A stretch of 64,000 nucleotides of DNA from an uncultured Pseudoruegeria sp. (lineage in GTDB: Bacteria > Pseudomonadota > Alphaproteobacteria > Rhodobacterales > Rhodobacteraceae). Position numbers and translations under genes: made by a program. The DNA lies in NCBI GenBank assembly GCA_947498155.1, contig CANMJD010000002.1, positions 186,001 through 250,000 on the forward strand. Reading direction: 5' to 3'. Below are positions 25,585 to 34,171 of this stretch, piece after piece. The notes beneath the pieces are model-generated. The model searched no databases. It had not been told where the DNA came from and was given only the letters and a program-made list of their open reading frames with translations. The stretch's first letter is position 1. Every line of letters starts with the position of its first letter.

Positions 25585-26379
25585 GTGCAGACACAATTGC
25601 TTTTCTATCGTAACGCCGTACCGGTTTCGGCAAAAAAACATAAAGACATGTCGTTGCGCAGCGACGGTACCTATTCTTATGCCGCCGAGGTAAATTCGGT
25701 TCCACTGGTCGCCGCGGAATTCCGCGCTGCTGCCGCGGACTCCTGTGTTGTGTTTGCCGGCGAGGGTGAAGAGATTATTCCGGTTGTCATTTTGGGGTTT
25801 CGGGATCGAGAAAACCTCTATGTCGATGAAGAGGGGCGTTGGACCGGACGCTATGTGCCTGCCTTTATGCGGCGCTATCCTTTTGTTTTTGGTCAGGCTG
25901 AAGATGCTGAAAACTTTACACTTTACGTGGATGAGGAATTTGAAGGTCTCAATGAAAACGGTGAAGGTGAGCGCCTGTTTGACAGCCGCGGAGAGCGTAC
26001 GGCCTACTTGAACCAAATTCTTGATTTCATGCGTGAATATCAGGCGCAATTTGTACGCACCCGCGCCTTTTGCAAAGCCATCGCAGAACTTGATTTGCTG
26101 GAGCCGATGCAGGCGCAATACACTATGCCGGATGGCTCTCCCGGTCGATTGTCCGGGTTCAGCGCGATTAGCCGTGAAAAGCTAAAAGCCCTTTCGGGTG
26201 AAACGCTAGAAAAGATGCTGCGCAATGATGAACTGGAACTATTGTTTGTCCATTTGCAGTCTTTGAACAATCTTCAGCCCTTGTTGGCAAAAGCCGCCGG
26301 TGGTGTCGCTCCTGGACCTGAAGATGACACACCGGTCGAAGATGCCGCCGAAGGCGCCGAGGCAGACGCCGGGGAATAA
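25585..26379 (+). CDS. SapC-family protein, 264 aa
   Basis: GTG start with AAGGAG six bases upstream. Recognised as SapC family from its N-terminal strand pattern (LLFYRNAVPVSAKKHKDMSL), the segment 'VNSVPLVAAEF', the conserved 'VILGFRDRENLYVDEEGRW' then Y-V-P-A-F-M-R-R-Y-P-F, and later 'LYVDEEFEG'. No signal peptide or membrane segment is visible; the C-terminus is acidic and Ala-rich. In Campylobacter fetus a family member lies in the S-layer protein locus; the biochemical role is not known to me. Its position after the giant protein and HlyD-like gene, divergently transcribed from the latter over about 106 bp, suggests a part in export or assembly of the surface protein (inference). Confidence 0.8.
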   Translation: MQTQLLFYRNAVPVSAKKHKDMSLRSDGTYSYAAEVNSVPLVAAEFRAAAADSCVVFAGEGEEIIPVVILGFRDRENLYVDEEGRWTGRYVPAFMRRYPFVFGQAEDAENFTLYVDEEFEGLNENGEGERLFDSRGERTAYLNQILDFMREYQAQFVRTRAFCKAIAELDLLEPMQAQYTMPDGSPGRLSGFSAISREKLKALSGETLEKMLRNDELELLFVHLQSLNNLQPLLAKAAGGVAPGPEDDTPVEDAAEGAEADAGE

Positions 26380-26416
26380 GCCTGCGTTCGCCTGCATATT
26401 CGATACTGCGTGATAT

Positions 26417-26452
26417 ATTCGGCCGTATTCCTCTGAATGGATGCGGCCGGAT
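26417..26452. terminator. Possible bidirectional terminator between sapC-like gene and matB
   Basis: ATTCGGCCG and CGGCCGGAT form a 9-bp stem with one G-T pair and an 18-base loop in the 85-bp convergent gap. No T-run. Weak support. Confidence 0.3.
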
Positions 26453-26464
26453 TGCTTTGAGAAT

Positions 26465-27955
26465 CTATGTGCCGTGGTTTTGGCGCAGGATGTTCTTTTG
26501 CACCTTTCCCATCGTATTTCGGGGCAGGGCGTCGGTCAGGATATAGCGACGGGGATGTTTGAATCGTGCCAGTTGCGGTGCCACAATCGCGGCAATCTCT
26601 GCCTCTGTTAGGGCGGTATCCTCGAGCACCACAGCAGCCACGACGCTTTCGCCGAAATCAGCGTGGGGCAGGCCAAAAACGGCACTTTCCAGCACGCCCT
26701 CTATATCGTTAATGACGTCCTCGATTTCCTTGGGGTAAATGTTGTAGCCGCCGGAAATGATCAGATCCTTTTGCCTTCCGACAATCGAAATGCGGCCATC
26801 TTCAGATTTTACCCCCAGATCGCCGGTAATGAAAAAACCTGTATCGCGCAGTTCTTCGGCGGTTTTTTCCGGCATGTTCCAATATCCCTGAAACACATTA
26901 TCACCGCGCACTTCGATCATGCCGATCTCTCCGGCGGCGACAGGGCGGCCTTCGTTGGTGATCTCTACTTCGGTGCCGGGTAGCGCATAGCCAACGGTGC
27001 CCGCAATCCGTTCCCCTTCATAGGGGTTAGAGGTGATCATATTGGTTTCGGTCATGCCATAACGTTCGAGGATACGGTGACCTGTGCGCTCTTCAAAGGC
27101 GGTGTGGGTTTCGGCCAGCAAGGGGGCCGATCCAGAGATAAAGAGGCGCATGTTTCGCACAAGATCACGAGACAGGCGATCATCGGCCAAGAGGCGGGTG
27201 TAGAATGTCGGTACGCCCATCATTAGGCTGGAGGCGGGAAGTTCGGCAATGATTGTCTCGATATCGAATCCCTGCATGAAACGGATTTCTGTCCCGGCCA
27301 GAAGGGCGGTGTTCATCGCAACAAACAGCCCGTGGGTATGGAAAATCGGCAGCGCGTGGATCAGCCGGTCCTCGGCTGTGATTTGCCATAGATCGGTCAG
27401 GCTCTGGGCGTTGGACAGCAGGTTTTTATGGGTCAGCATCGCCCCTTTGGAACGCCCCGTGGTGCCGGAGGTATACAAGAGCGCGGCAAGGTCATCCGGC
27501 CCACACGCTACCGTATCAAACTGGCGCGGCTTGTGGTTGGCTTGCCGCGACAAGGACCCCGTTCCATCTGTCGAAAGCGTTAGAACACGCGGACCCTCCT
27601 GACAGATCGCGGTAATCTCTGCCGTGTCATGGACATCACAGACCACAAGCGCCGGTGCGGCATCCTCTATGAAATAGCGCAGCTCGCTTTGGGTATAGGC
27701 GGTATTCAGCGGTAGATAGATCGCCCCCGTCTGCACTGCCGCCCCGTAAAGCGCGATGGTGTCCGACAGTTTTGGCGCTTGCACCACCACCCGGTCGCCG
27801 GGTTTGACGCCCGCTTCGGTCAGGACATGGGCGAGCTGGGCAACGCGGCCAACAAAATCGGCATAGCTAATCCGGACCCCGTCATCGCACACCAGAAAGG
27901 TTGCGTCGTTTTGGCGGTGGGGGGCGATCAAAGCATCGTAGAGCGTATTGGTCAC
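26465..27955 (-). CDS. matB: Malonyl-CoA synthetase, 496 aa
   Basis: ANL-superfamily adenylate-forming ligase that makes malonyl-CoA from malonate, CoA and ATP. Visible motifs: P-loop LLYTSGTTGRSKGAM (about residue 160), A5 YGMTETNM, hinge region GDLGVKSEDGRISIVGRQKD, and catalytic Lys in PRNTMGKVQ near the C-terminus. Length and the close match to MatB-type enzymes (LPIFHTHGLFVA, ISGSAPL) support malonate over other acyl groups. The GTG start has AAGGAA eight bases upstream and overlaps the decarboxylase stop by four bases (GTGA), so the two are translationally coupled. The partner gene makes malonate assignment strong. Confidence 0.88.
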   Translation of the reverse strand: MTNTLYDALIAPHRQNDATFLVCDDGVRISYADFVGRVAQLAHVLTEAGVKPGDRVVVQAPKLSDTIALYGAAVQTGAIYLPLNTAYTQSELRYFIEDAAPALVVCDVHDTAEITAICQEGPRVLTLSTDGTGSLSRQANHKPRQFDTVACGPDDLAALLYTSGTTGRSKGAMLTHKNLLSNAQSLTDLWQITAEDRLIHALPIFHTHGLFVAMNTALLAGTEIRFMQGFDIETIIAELPASSLMMGVPTFYTRLLADDRLSRDLVRNMRLFISGSAPLLAETHTAFEERTGHRILERYGMTETNMITSNPYEGERIAGTVGYALPGTEVEITNEGRPVAAGEIGMIEVRGDNVFQGYWNMPEKTAEELRDTGFFITGDLGVKSEDGRISIVGRQKDLIISGGYNIYPKEIEDVINDIEGVLESAVFGLPHADFGESVVAAVVLEDTALTEAEIAAIVAPQLARFKHPRRYILTDALPRNTMGKVQKNILRQNHGT

Positions 27956-29250
27956 GATGTGGGTTCCTTCGACTTGGTGGTCAGGGATTGGGTGCTCAGG
28001 GTCAGCGCCGGTTTTGCGGCGGCGATGGCGTTGTTCAGGGTAAAGTTTTCGTGGCGCTTTTGGGTGAGGGACAGATCGTAATGATAATTCACCATGGCAC
28101 CGCTGGACTGCGCCAGCCCGTTGGCCGAGTTATCTGCATCGGCGTGAACGTCGAATACCTGCGCCCCATTGCCCAGATGAAACCGCGCAACCGGGTCCAG
28201 CGGTCCACCGTCTTGCCGTTTGGCGGTGATCAGATAGCGCGCGGCCATGGCCCGCACATCCTGCGGATCGGCCCTGTGTTCAAGGATCGCTTGTGCCACC
28301 TGCCCGTGGGTGGGGTCGTCGGTCTGGCCGGTTAACCAGCGGTTCAGGCCGGGAATGGGCGAGAGCGTGACAAAATCCTGCAACTGCGGCAGCGCAATGG
28401 AAAGCTCGGCCACCACCTGTTTGATCAACTGGTTGCCAAAGCTGATCCCGGTCAGCCCCTTCTGACAATTGGAGATCGAGTAAAATACCGCAACGGCGGC
28501 CTCTTCTGCCTCAAGCGGGGTGCGCGCATCGGTCAGGAGTTTGGTCACCGATCCGGGGATGTCCTTGGTCAAAGCGACCTCGACAAAAATCAGCGGTTCA
28601 TCCGGCATGGCGGGGTGGAAAAAGGCAAAGCAGCGTCGATCCGGTGGATAGAGGCGGCGGCGCAGGTCATCCAGATCATTGATCTGATGCACGGCCTCGT
28701 AGGCCACGATTTTATCCAGTATCCGCGCCGGTGTGTCCCAGTTGATCACCTTTAGAACCAGAAAACCGCGGTTGAACCAGCTGCGCAGCAGATGCACAAA
28801 ATCATGATCCGTGCGGGCAAGTTCGGGATGGCTTTTCAGAAAACGCAACAGATCAACGCGCATTGCCACCAACTCGGCGGTGGCCCCTGCAGGTTGGTTC
28901 AACCGGCGCAGCAATTCTTGCCGTTTCGGTTCCGCCGCCGCCGATAACGCCACAAAAGATTCCAGCGATTGGCTGTCGGCATATTCTGTCGCTAAGGCCG
29001 CCAATCGAGGGGCATCAATATCCAAGGCATCATTCAGAAAGATAAAAAACGCCAGTTTTTCGTCGTCCGACAGCGTGCGGTAGCGTTCCATCACCGTGGC
29101 GGCCAATGTCTGGCCCGACATCACGCCCTCGGTAGTCAACAAAGCATGACAGAGTGCCTGAATATCGCGGGCATCTTTCTTGCCACGTAGCCGGTCGCTG
29201 CGGTCAAACAGCGTCGAAAGCATATCAGTGAGAAAACGGTTGCGTTGCAC
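27952..29250 (-). CDS. matA: Malonyl-CoA decarboxylase, 432 aa
   Basis: Converts malonyl-CoA to acetyl-CoA and CO2. The family core is clear: 'LSPIPGLNRWL' contains the conserved SPIPG-W-L segment, 'ISFGNQLIKQVV' precedes it, and 'MVNYHYDL' near the C-terminus carries the conserved catalytic-region His. The N-terminal half is helical, as in family members. GTG start with AAGGGA six bases upstream. The gene lies 36 bp after the GntR regulator and overlaps matB. Together with matB it turns imported or internally produced malonate into acetyl-CoA. Confidence 0.9.
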   Translation of the reverse strand: MQRNRFLTDMLSTLFDRSDRLRGKKDARDIQALCHALLTTEGVMSGQTLAATVMERYRTLSDDEKLAFFIFLNDALDIDAPRLAALATEYADSQSLESFVALSAAAEPKRQELLRRLNQPAGATAELVAMRVDLLRFLKSHPELARTDHDFVHLLRSWFNRGFLVLKVINWDTPARILDKIVAYEAVHQINDLDDLRRRLYPPDRRCFAFFHPAMPDEPLIFVEVALTKDIPGSVTKLLTDARTPLEAEEAAVAVFYSISNCQKGLTGISFGNQLIKQVVAELSIALPQLQDFVTLSPIPGLNRWLTGQTDDPTHGQVAQAILEHRADPQDVRAMAARYLITAKRQDGGPLDPVARFHLGNGAQVFDVHADADNSANGLAQSSGAMVNYHYDLSLTQKRHENFTLNNAIAAAKPALTLSTQSLTTKSKEPTS

Positions 29251-29286
29251 AGGAGTTCCCTTGCTTTTTGCGGGTCAGCGTTGCGA

Positions 29287-29949
29287 TTACAACCCGCCAA
29301 GCTGGCTTGAGAGATAATCTCCGGTCAGGCGATAATGGCTAAGCAAAGCCTCTGAGGCAGCATCGGCATCCCCGTTCAGGGCCGCGTTCAGAATGCTTTC
29401 ATGTTCCGCCGCTATGTCACGGGTTTGATAGGATTTCCCGCCAGCCGCGAGGTATCGATACCGGATGTTAAGATCGTAAAGCTGGCTGCAATAGCGCTCT
29501 AGCATCGGGGCGTTTGCATTCTTCAGTAGGGCCATGTGAAAGGATTTATGCGCATCCTCAAACGTGTCGGTGCCAATAACCCGTCGCATCCGGTGATGCG
29601 CCAAAACAAGGCTTTCCTCCCAGTCGGCGGTGGTGTGGCTGATGGATTTGCGCAGGGCCATGTCTTCCAAAGTGCAGCGCAGGGACAGGATTTCTTCGAA
29701 ATTGGCAAGGCTGGCCGGGGCGGCGCGAAACCCCCGTTGATCGATACGTTCCACCAGCATGTCCGAGGTCAACAGGCTCAGGGCCTCGCGCACCGGTGAT
29801 GCGCCTGTCTGCAAGCGCCGGCGCAAATCTTCGATCTTGAGCTTCTGTCCCGGTGGTAAAGCTCCGGACAGGATCATCTCGCGCAGTGACAGATAGGCCG
29901 TGCGCGTCGCAGAGGTTTCTTTGCCCCCTGTGTCATCCATCATGTTCAT
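29287..29949 (-). CDS. matR: GntR/FCD-family regulator of the malonate genes, 220 aa
   Basis: N-terminal winged helix (residues about 14-80: LREMILSGALPPGQKLKIED, then TGASPVREALSLL) and a C-terminal all-helical FCD ligand domain with His/Asp metal-site residues (AEHESILNAALNGD near residue 185). AAGGAAG lies seven bases before the ATG. It is 13 bp after the YciI-like gene and just before matA, the same linkage as MatR in rhizobial malonate loci; the symbol rests on that linkage. Likely target: the divergent region 30365-30441. Confidence 0.72.
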   Translation of the reverse strand: MNMMDDTGGKETSATRTAYLSLREMILSGALPPGQKLKIEDLRRRLQTGASPVREALSLLTSDMLVERIDQRGFRAAPASLANFEEILSLRCTLEDMALRKSISHTTADWEESLVLAHHRMRRVIGTDTFEDAHKSFHMALLKNANAPMLERYCSQLYDLNIRYRYLAAGGKSYQTRDIAAEHESILNAALNGDADAASEALLSHYRLTGDYLSSQLGGL

Positions 29950-29962
29950 AGCGCAGCTTCCT

Positions 29963-30349
29963 TTAGGTCAATGATACATGGGCTGTAGATAACCCAATAG
30001 ACAAATTCAACGATCCTTCATTGATCATCCAGCGACGCAACACAAAACTGCGGGCGCCGGATTTATGCATCGGATCATTTTCGGCCAGCACCTGCGCGGC
30101 CGCAAGGCTGTCGGCCCGATAGATGATCATCCCCATGCCCTGCATATGGTCGCCGCTTTCATCTGACATCGGACCGGCAAACGCCAGCGCACCGGCGCGT
30201 TCCAGATCGGCCTGATAGGCAAGATGATCGGGCAGGGCGGCTTTCACATCCTGTGGCGTTTTGGCCGGTGTGGACAGGGCCACATACAGTTCCAAAGCCA
30301 ATGCGCCCCGCGATTTAGCCTCTGATTTATAGTCTGTCCACGCGACCAT
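29963..30349 (-). CDS. YciI-like protein, 128 aa
   Basis: ATG at 30349 is preferred over an upstream TTG at 30364, because GGGGA lies six bases before it. The ferredoxin-like YciI fold is suggested by the pattern LPDHLAYQADLERAGAL-AFAGP then 'GMGMIIYRADSLAAAQVLA', and 'NDPMHKSGARSF', which has the family's His-Asp type residues. YciI-like proteins include small-molecule lyases, dehalogenases and isomerase-like enzymes; the substrate here is unknown. First gene of the leftward malonate operon. Confidence 0.7.
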   Translation of the reverse strand: MVAWTDYKSEAKSRGALALELYVALSTPAKTPQDVKAALPDHLAYQADLERAGALAFAGPMSDESGDHMQGMGMIIYRADSLAAAQVLAENDPMHKSGARSFVLRRWMINEGSLNLSIGLSTAHVSLT

Positions 30350-30370
30350 GGTGAATCCCCGCAAAATGTA

Positions 30371-30384
30371 AAATATCGATATTT
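30371..30384. promoter_or_regulatory. Palindromic operator candidate AAATATCGATATTT
   Basis: A perfect 14-bp palindrome immediately upstream of the -35 box of the rightward operon and 22 bp before the start of the leftward YciI gene. A second short dyad TGTAGACA (30403-30410) lies between the rightward -35 and -10 boxes. Either could bind the GntR/FCD regulator. Confidence 0.5.
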
Positions 30385-30385
30385 A

Positions 30386-30414
30386 TTGACTTGTGGTGAT
30401 ATTGTAGACATAAA
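30386..30414 (+). promoter_or_regulatory. Promoter of the FAH-TRAP-dioxygenase operon
   Basis: TTGACT (30386-30391), 17-bp spacer, CATAAA (30409-30414). Predicted start of transcription near 30421, then AAGGA and the ATG at 30442. Confidence 0.5.
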
Positions 30415-30441
30415 TTGTCAAAACTTACAAGGATGGAACGC

Positions 30442-31326
30442 ATGAAATTTTTGGTTGGGGAAACAGAAAACGGAACTGCGGTCTTTGCGGTTCAAGGCGG
30501 CGAAGCCGTTAATCTTACAGCGCTTGATGCCACGGTTGGGTCTGATTTGATGGCGTTGATTTCTGACCCAAAGCTGGCCGAATCACTGGCGGACAAAATC
30601 GATGGCGCGGCACCGGTTGCTGTCGATTCAATCACCCCCGCCCTGCCGGTCAAAGCCCCCGGCACGATCATTTGCCTTGGTCTGAACTACACAGATCATA
30701 TCAAGGAAGGCGGCTATGAAATTCCCGACTACCCCGCCCTTTTCATGCGGGGCAAAAACTCGATCATGGCCGCAGGGGCACCGCTGGTCCGCCCGTCCTG
30801 TTCTGAAAAACTGGATTACGAAGCCGAGCTGATGATCATCGTCGGTAAGGGAGGACGGCATATTTCCGAAGCCGACGCTCTGGATCATGTCTTTGGGTAT
30901 ACGGTCTTTAATGACGGTTCTGTGCGGGACTACCAGCGCAAGACCCACCAATGGACCCCTGGCAAAAATTTTGACAACACCGGCGCAATTGGTCCCTTTG
31001 TGGTCACACCGGACGAGGTGCCAGCGGGCGCATCGGGGTTGAAAATCGAAAGCCGTGTCGGCACCGAAATCCTGCAATCCTCTAACACTGGCAACATGAT
31101 CTGGTCCGTGGCGCAGACCATCGCGACGATCTCAGAATACACCACGCTGGAAGCCGGTGATCTGATCGCCATGGGCACCCCGCCCGGTGTGGGCCATGCC
31201 AAAAAACCGAACCCACGCTGGCTGAAACCCGGTGAGGTCGTAGAGATCGAGATCGAAGGCATCGGCATCTGTGCAAACCCGATCGTTGATGAAAAAGACC
31301 ATGTAAATACGGTGGCCGCAGAATGA
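30442..31326 (+). CDS. Fumarylacetoacetate hydrolase family protein, 294 aa
   Basis: ATG 30442 with AAGGA eight bases upstream; an upstream TTG at 30415 has no such site. FAH fold: 'CLGLNYTDHIKEGG', metal ligands in LDYEAELMIIVG (two Glu) and the downstream Asp in VFNDGSVRDYQ, plus 'MGTPPGVGHAKKPNPRWLKPGE'. Enzymes of this family hydrolyse C-C bonds in acylpyruvates or decarboxylate/isomerise dienedioates. The next gene overlaps by four bases. With a ring-cleavage dioxygenase in the same operon, it probably acts on a ring-fission product; the substrate cannot be told from sequence. Confidence 0.85.
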   Translation: MKFLVGETENGTAVFAVQGGEAVNLTALDATVGSDLMALISDPKLAESLADKIDGAAPVAVDSITPALPVKAPGTIICLGLNYTDHIKEGGYEIPDYPALFMRGKNSIMAAGAPLVRPSCSEKLDYEAELMIIVGKGGRHISEADALDHVFGYTVFNDGSVRDYQRKTHQWTPGKNFDNTGAIGPFVVTPDEVPAGASGLKIESRVGTEILQSSNTGNMIWSVAQTIATISEYTTLEAGDLIAMGTPPGVGHAKKPNPRWLKPGEVVEIEIEGIGICANPIVDEKDHVNTVAAE

Positions 31327-31988
31327 ACGCACCAATCGGAAAAGAGCTGGATACTTTGCGGGCCAAAGCGCAGGCCGATCATCGGGCCTTGCGCAGCCGG
31401 ATTTCGCGATTGTCCGATGACTCGATTGATCTGATCCTGCGTGATGCACGTTCGCATTATGCATGGACCGATAGGCCTATTCCCGATGGTCTGCTCGAAG
31501 AAATCTACGAGATCACCATCAACGGGCCGACATCAATGAACACCTTGCCGGCGCGGTTTGTGTTTGTGAAATCCCCCGAGGCCAAAGCCCGTCTGGCAAA
31601 ATCGCTCAAGCCGCTGAATGTGCCCAAAATGATGGGCGCGCCGGTAACCGCGATTATCGCGCAGGATGTGAATTTCTGGCATGAATTGCCGTTTCTTTTT
31701 CCGCATGAGGATCGCCGCCATTTGTTCGATGGCAAAGAGGCCTATTGTGAGGACACGATGAACCGCAACGCCACGCTTCAGGGGGCTTATTTCATGATCG
31801 CGGCGCGGGCGGTTGGTTTGGATGTCGGTGCGATGTCGGGCTTTTCCAACGCCATTGTGGACGAGGAGTTTTTTGCCGGCACCAGTCTGAAATCCAACTT
31901 CCTCTGCAATATTGGCTACGCCGATGAAACAGCGTTGTTTCAAAAGTTGCCGCGGTTCGACTTCGATCAAGTTTGCAGCGTCATATAA
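31323..31988 (+). CDS. Nitroreductase-family NAD(P)H oxidoreductase, RutE/HadB-like, 221 aa
   Basis: FMN-binding nitroreductase fold. The N-terminal 'LILRDARSHYAWTDRPIP', 'NGPTSMNTLPARFVFVKS', central 'NRNATLQGAYFMIAARA' and 'GLDVGAMSGFSNAIVDEEFF' match the RutE/HadB subfamily. RutE is associated with reduction of malonic semialdehyde to 3-hydroxypropionate. It overlaps the FAH gene by 4 bp. A malonic-semialdehyde or similar aldehyde substrate fits the neighbouring malonate genes (inference); other nitro or quinone substrates are possible. Confidence 0.78.
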   Translation: MNAPIGKELDTLRAKAQADHRALRSRISRLSDDSIDLILRDARSHYAWTDRPIPDGLLEEIYEITINGPTSMNTLPARFVFVKSPEAKARLAKSLKPLNVPKMMGAPVTAIIAQDVNFWHELPFLFPHEDRRHLFDGKEAYCEDTMNRNATLQGAYFMIAARAVGLDVGAMSGFSNAIVDEEFFAGTSLKSNFLCNIGYADETALFQKLPRFDFDQVCSVI

Positions 31989-31998
31989 GGAGGCGAAA

Positions 31999-32457
31999 GT
32001 GGCGATTAAAATGAAATCTGTGGTGACCTACCGCGCAAGTGCCGCCTGTCCAACCCATGCGCGCACGGAAATTCCCGTTCGGGATCTGAACGTTGTGATT
32101 GATGAACCGCTGGAACGGGGCGGGAGCAACCTTGGTCCTTCTCCGACAGAGGCCGCGATGACGGCGCTTATCGCCTGCACCAATGTCATTGGCCATAAAA
32201 ATGCCAATCGCCTTGGTATTGATCTGGGCGAGGTTACGATAGACGCGGACTGCAAATTCGACCGGCGTGGCGTTCTCATGGAGGAAGAGATCGACCTACC
32301 GTTTCCAGCCATCACACTGACGGTGCACTGCACCACCAGCGCCAGCCAAGAGGACTTGGAGCTGGTTGGCGTAGAGACGGCCAAATACTGCGCAATCGCA
32401 AAACTATTCGAAGCAGCAGGGACGGCGCTAACGGTGAACTGGCGCAAAACCAACTGA
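31999..32457 (+). CDS. OsmC/Ohr-family protein, 152 aa
   Basis: GTG at 31999 is chosen because AAGGAGG lies five bases upstream; an ATG at 32011 is an alternative. The OsmC core is visible: 'GGSNLGPSPTEAAMTALIAC' followed by the C-terminal 'VETAKYCAIAKLFEAAG' with the second Cys. OsmC proteins are thiol-dependent hydroperoxide reductases, though some act in catabolic operons with unclear roles. It follows the nitroreductase by 10 bp. Confidence 0.8.
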   Translation: MAIKMKSVVTYRASAACPTHARTEIPVRDLNVVIDEPLERGGSNLGPSPTEAAMTALIACTNVIGHKNANRLGIDLGEVTIDADCKFDRRGVLMEEEIDLPFPAITLTVHCTTSASQEDLELVGVETAKYCAIAKLFEAAGTALTVNWRKTN

Positions 32458-32500
32458 AATTATCTGGGTTCATGGCCCGCTTTTCTGGGAGGAAAAAGAC

Positions 32501-33574
32501 ATGATGAAATGGACACGACGCACGCTCATGGGGGCGGCACTTGCGACACTGACGGCGGTGCCGGTTGTTGCGCAGGAAAAAATTTCTGCGGTGGTGATCG
32601 ACGGCTATCCGGACCGTGCGCTCTGGGTTAAGGAATTCACCAATTTCTTTATCCCCGAAGTTGACCGCCGTCTGGCCGAAACCGGCAATTATATGATGGA
32701 CTGGCAGGAAAACTACGGCGGCTCCATCGTGAAACCCAAGGGTGTTCTCGAAGGCATCCAGCTGGGTCTTGGCGACATCGGTATTGTCACCACGATTTTC
32801 CATTCATCCAAACTGCCAAGCCAGGGCCTGTCAGCGGTTACCCCGTTTGTGTCCTCTGATGCGCGGGCTGTGGCCAAAGCGGTGGATGAAATCGCCCGTG
32901 AATTCCCAGCCATGCAGAATGAATTTGCCGCGCAGAACCAAGTCTATCTAGCAACCGGTGTTGTGCTGAACAGCTATCAGGTTTTCAGCACCAAAGAGGT
33001 GTCTGGCATTTCCGATCTGGTTGGCAACAAAGTCGCCGGTGCAGGCATGAACCTGCGCTACCTTGAGGGCATTCAGGATGCGGCAGGCGTGCGTGGTGGT
33101 CTGACCGACTTCTACAACATGATGCAAACCGGCCTTGCCGATGCCGGCATGCTGTGGCCCGAAGCCGCCGCCACCTTCAAGATTTCCGAAGTTGCGCCCT
33201 ATATGCTGCGGGCGGATCTTGGGGCGGTGAATTCCAAAACCGTGACCGTGAATAAAGACTATTGGGACGGTCTGCCCGATGAGGTCAAAGAGGTTCTGCA
33301 AGCGGTTGCCGTTGAATATCGCGATCACCTTGCCGGTATCGCCATGGACCGTGCCGCAGCAGCCGAAGAAGCCTATGTCGCTGCCGGTGGCACAATCATC
33401 GACGTGTCTGATGAGGATCGCGCCGCTTGGGCAGCGGCCATGCCGAATATCGCGCAGGAATGGGCCGCAACGCTAAATGAAAACGGCGAGCCGGGGACAG
33501 AAATGCTTGCGGCTTATTTGGGTAAGCTGAAGGCTGAAGGTTTCGAAGGTGTTCGTGACTGGACCCAGCCGTAA
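32501..33574 (+). CDS. TRAP transporter solute-binding protein, DctP family, 357 aa
   Basis: Periplasmic substrate-binding component. GGGAGGA lies seven bases before ATG. The leader (MMKWTRRTLMGAALATLTAV) has a twin-arginine-like TRRTLMG and a cleavage region near VVAQ, so Tat export is possible. The mature protein has DctP features: 'GVLEGIQLGLGDIGIV', 'LVGNKVAGAGMNLRYLEGI' and the C-terminal 'EQ/EYRDHLAG' helical region. It resembles the malonate-type TRAP proteins known next to matAB in rhizobia, but aromatic or dicarboxylate ligands are equally open. It is the first of three transporter genes. Confidence 0.85.
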   Translation: MMKWTRRTLMGAALATLTAVPVVAQEKISAVVIDGYPDRALWVKEFTNFFIPEVDRRLAETGNYMMDWQENYGGSIVKPKGVLEGIQLGLGDIGIVTTIFHSSKLPSQGLSAVTPFVSSDARAVAKAVDEIAREFPAMQNEFAAQNQVYLATGVVLNSYQVFSTKEVSGISDLVGNKVAGAGMNLRYLEGIQDAAGVRGGLTDFYNMMQTGLADAGMLWPEAAATFKISEVAPYMLRADLGAVNSKTVTVNKDYWDGLPDEVKEVLQAVAVEYRDHLAGIAMDRAAAAEEAYVAAGGTIIDVSDEDRAAWAAAMPNIAQEWAATLNENGEPGTEMLAAYLGKLKAEGFEGVRDWTQP

Positions 33575-33604
33575 CCCTTAGGTGACCCGAGAAAGGCCCA
33601 AGTT

Positions 33605-34171
33605 ATGCTCAAATCTGCAATAGGCGGTCTCTCTCGGGTCGCCAACTCTCTCGCCATCGCTGCCAACGTTGCCGGAACGCTGACCGTGTTGATGTTGGTG
33701 GTTATCCTGAACGTCGATGTCATCGCCCGCAGTGTGTTTAACGCGCCGTTGAAAGGGACCTATGAAATCGTCCAGCTGGCGGTCGTGTTCATCGTATTTC
33801 TGCAATTGCCTGATGTTGTCCGTGTTGACCGCTTGACGCGCTCTGACGGGTTCTTGAACCTTCTACACAGCCGTCGCCCCGCCCTGACCGCCAATATACG
33901 CCGGATCATCAATGCCCTGTCGGCGATCTTTATGGGGCTGATCGCCTATATCATGTTCCCCGAATTTCTAAAGATGTGGGGCACGCAGGATTTTTTCGGC
34001 ATTCCTGGGCTCTTTACGGTGCCGTGGTGGCCTATCAAACTGGTGATCGCTCTGGGGAGTGCGCTGACCTGTCTGATCTTCACGCTCAAAGTCATCACGG
34101 CACAGGATCGGCCTGAATTGATCCGGATGCCGGAACATAGCGACACAAACGAAAGCGGGCCAAAAACATGA
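33605..34171 (+). CDS. TRAP transporter small permease, DctQ family, 188 aa
   Basis: Four predicted membrane helices: around 'NVAGTLTVLMLVVILNVDVI', 'QLAVVFIVFLQLPDVV', 'ALSAIFMGLIAYIMF' and 'WWPIKLVIALGSALTCLIF', with the DctQ signature 'R-SVFNAPLKGTYEIVQLAVV'. It is 30 bp after the binding protein and overlaps the large permease by 4 bp. Confidence 0.85.
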   Translation: MLKSAIGGLSRVANSLAIAANVAGTLTVLMLVVILNVDVIARSVFNAPLKGTYEIVQLAVVFIVFLQLPDVVRVDRLTRSDGFLNLLHSRRPALTANIRRIINALSAIFMGLIAYIMFPEFLKMWGTQDFFGIPGLFTVPWWPIKLVIALGSALTCLIFTLKVITAQDRPELIRMPEHSDTNESGPKT

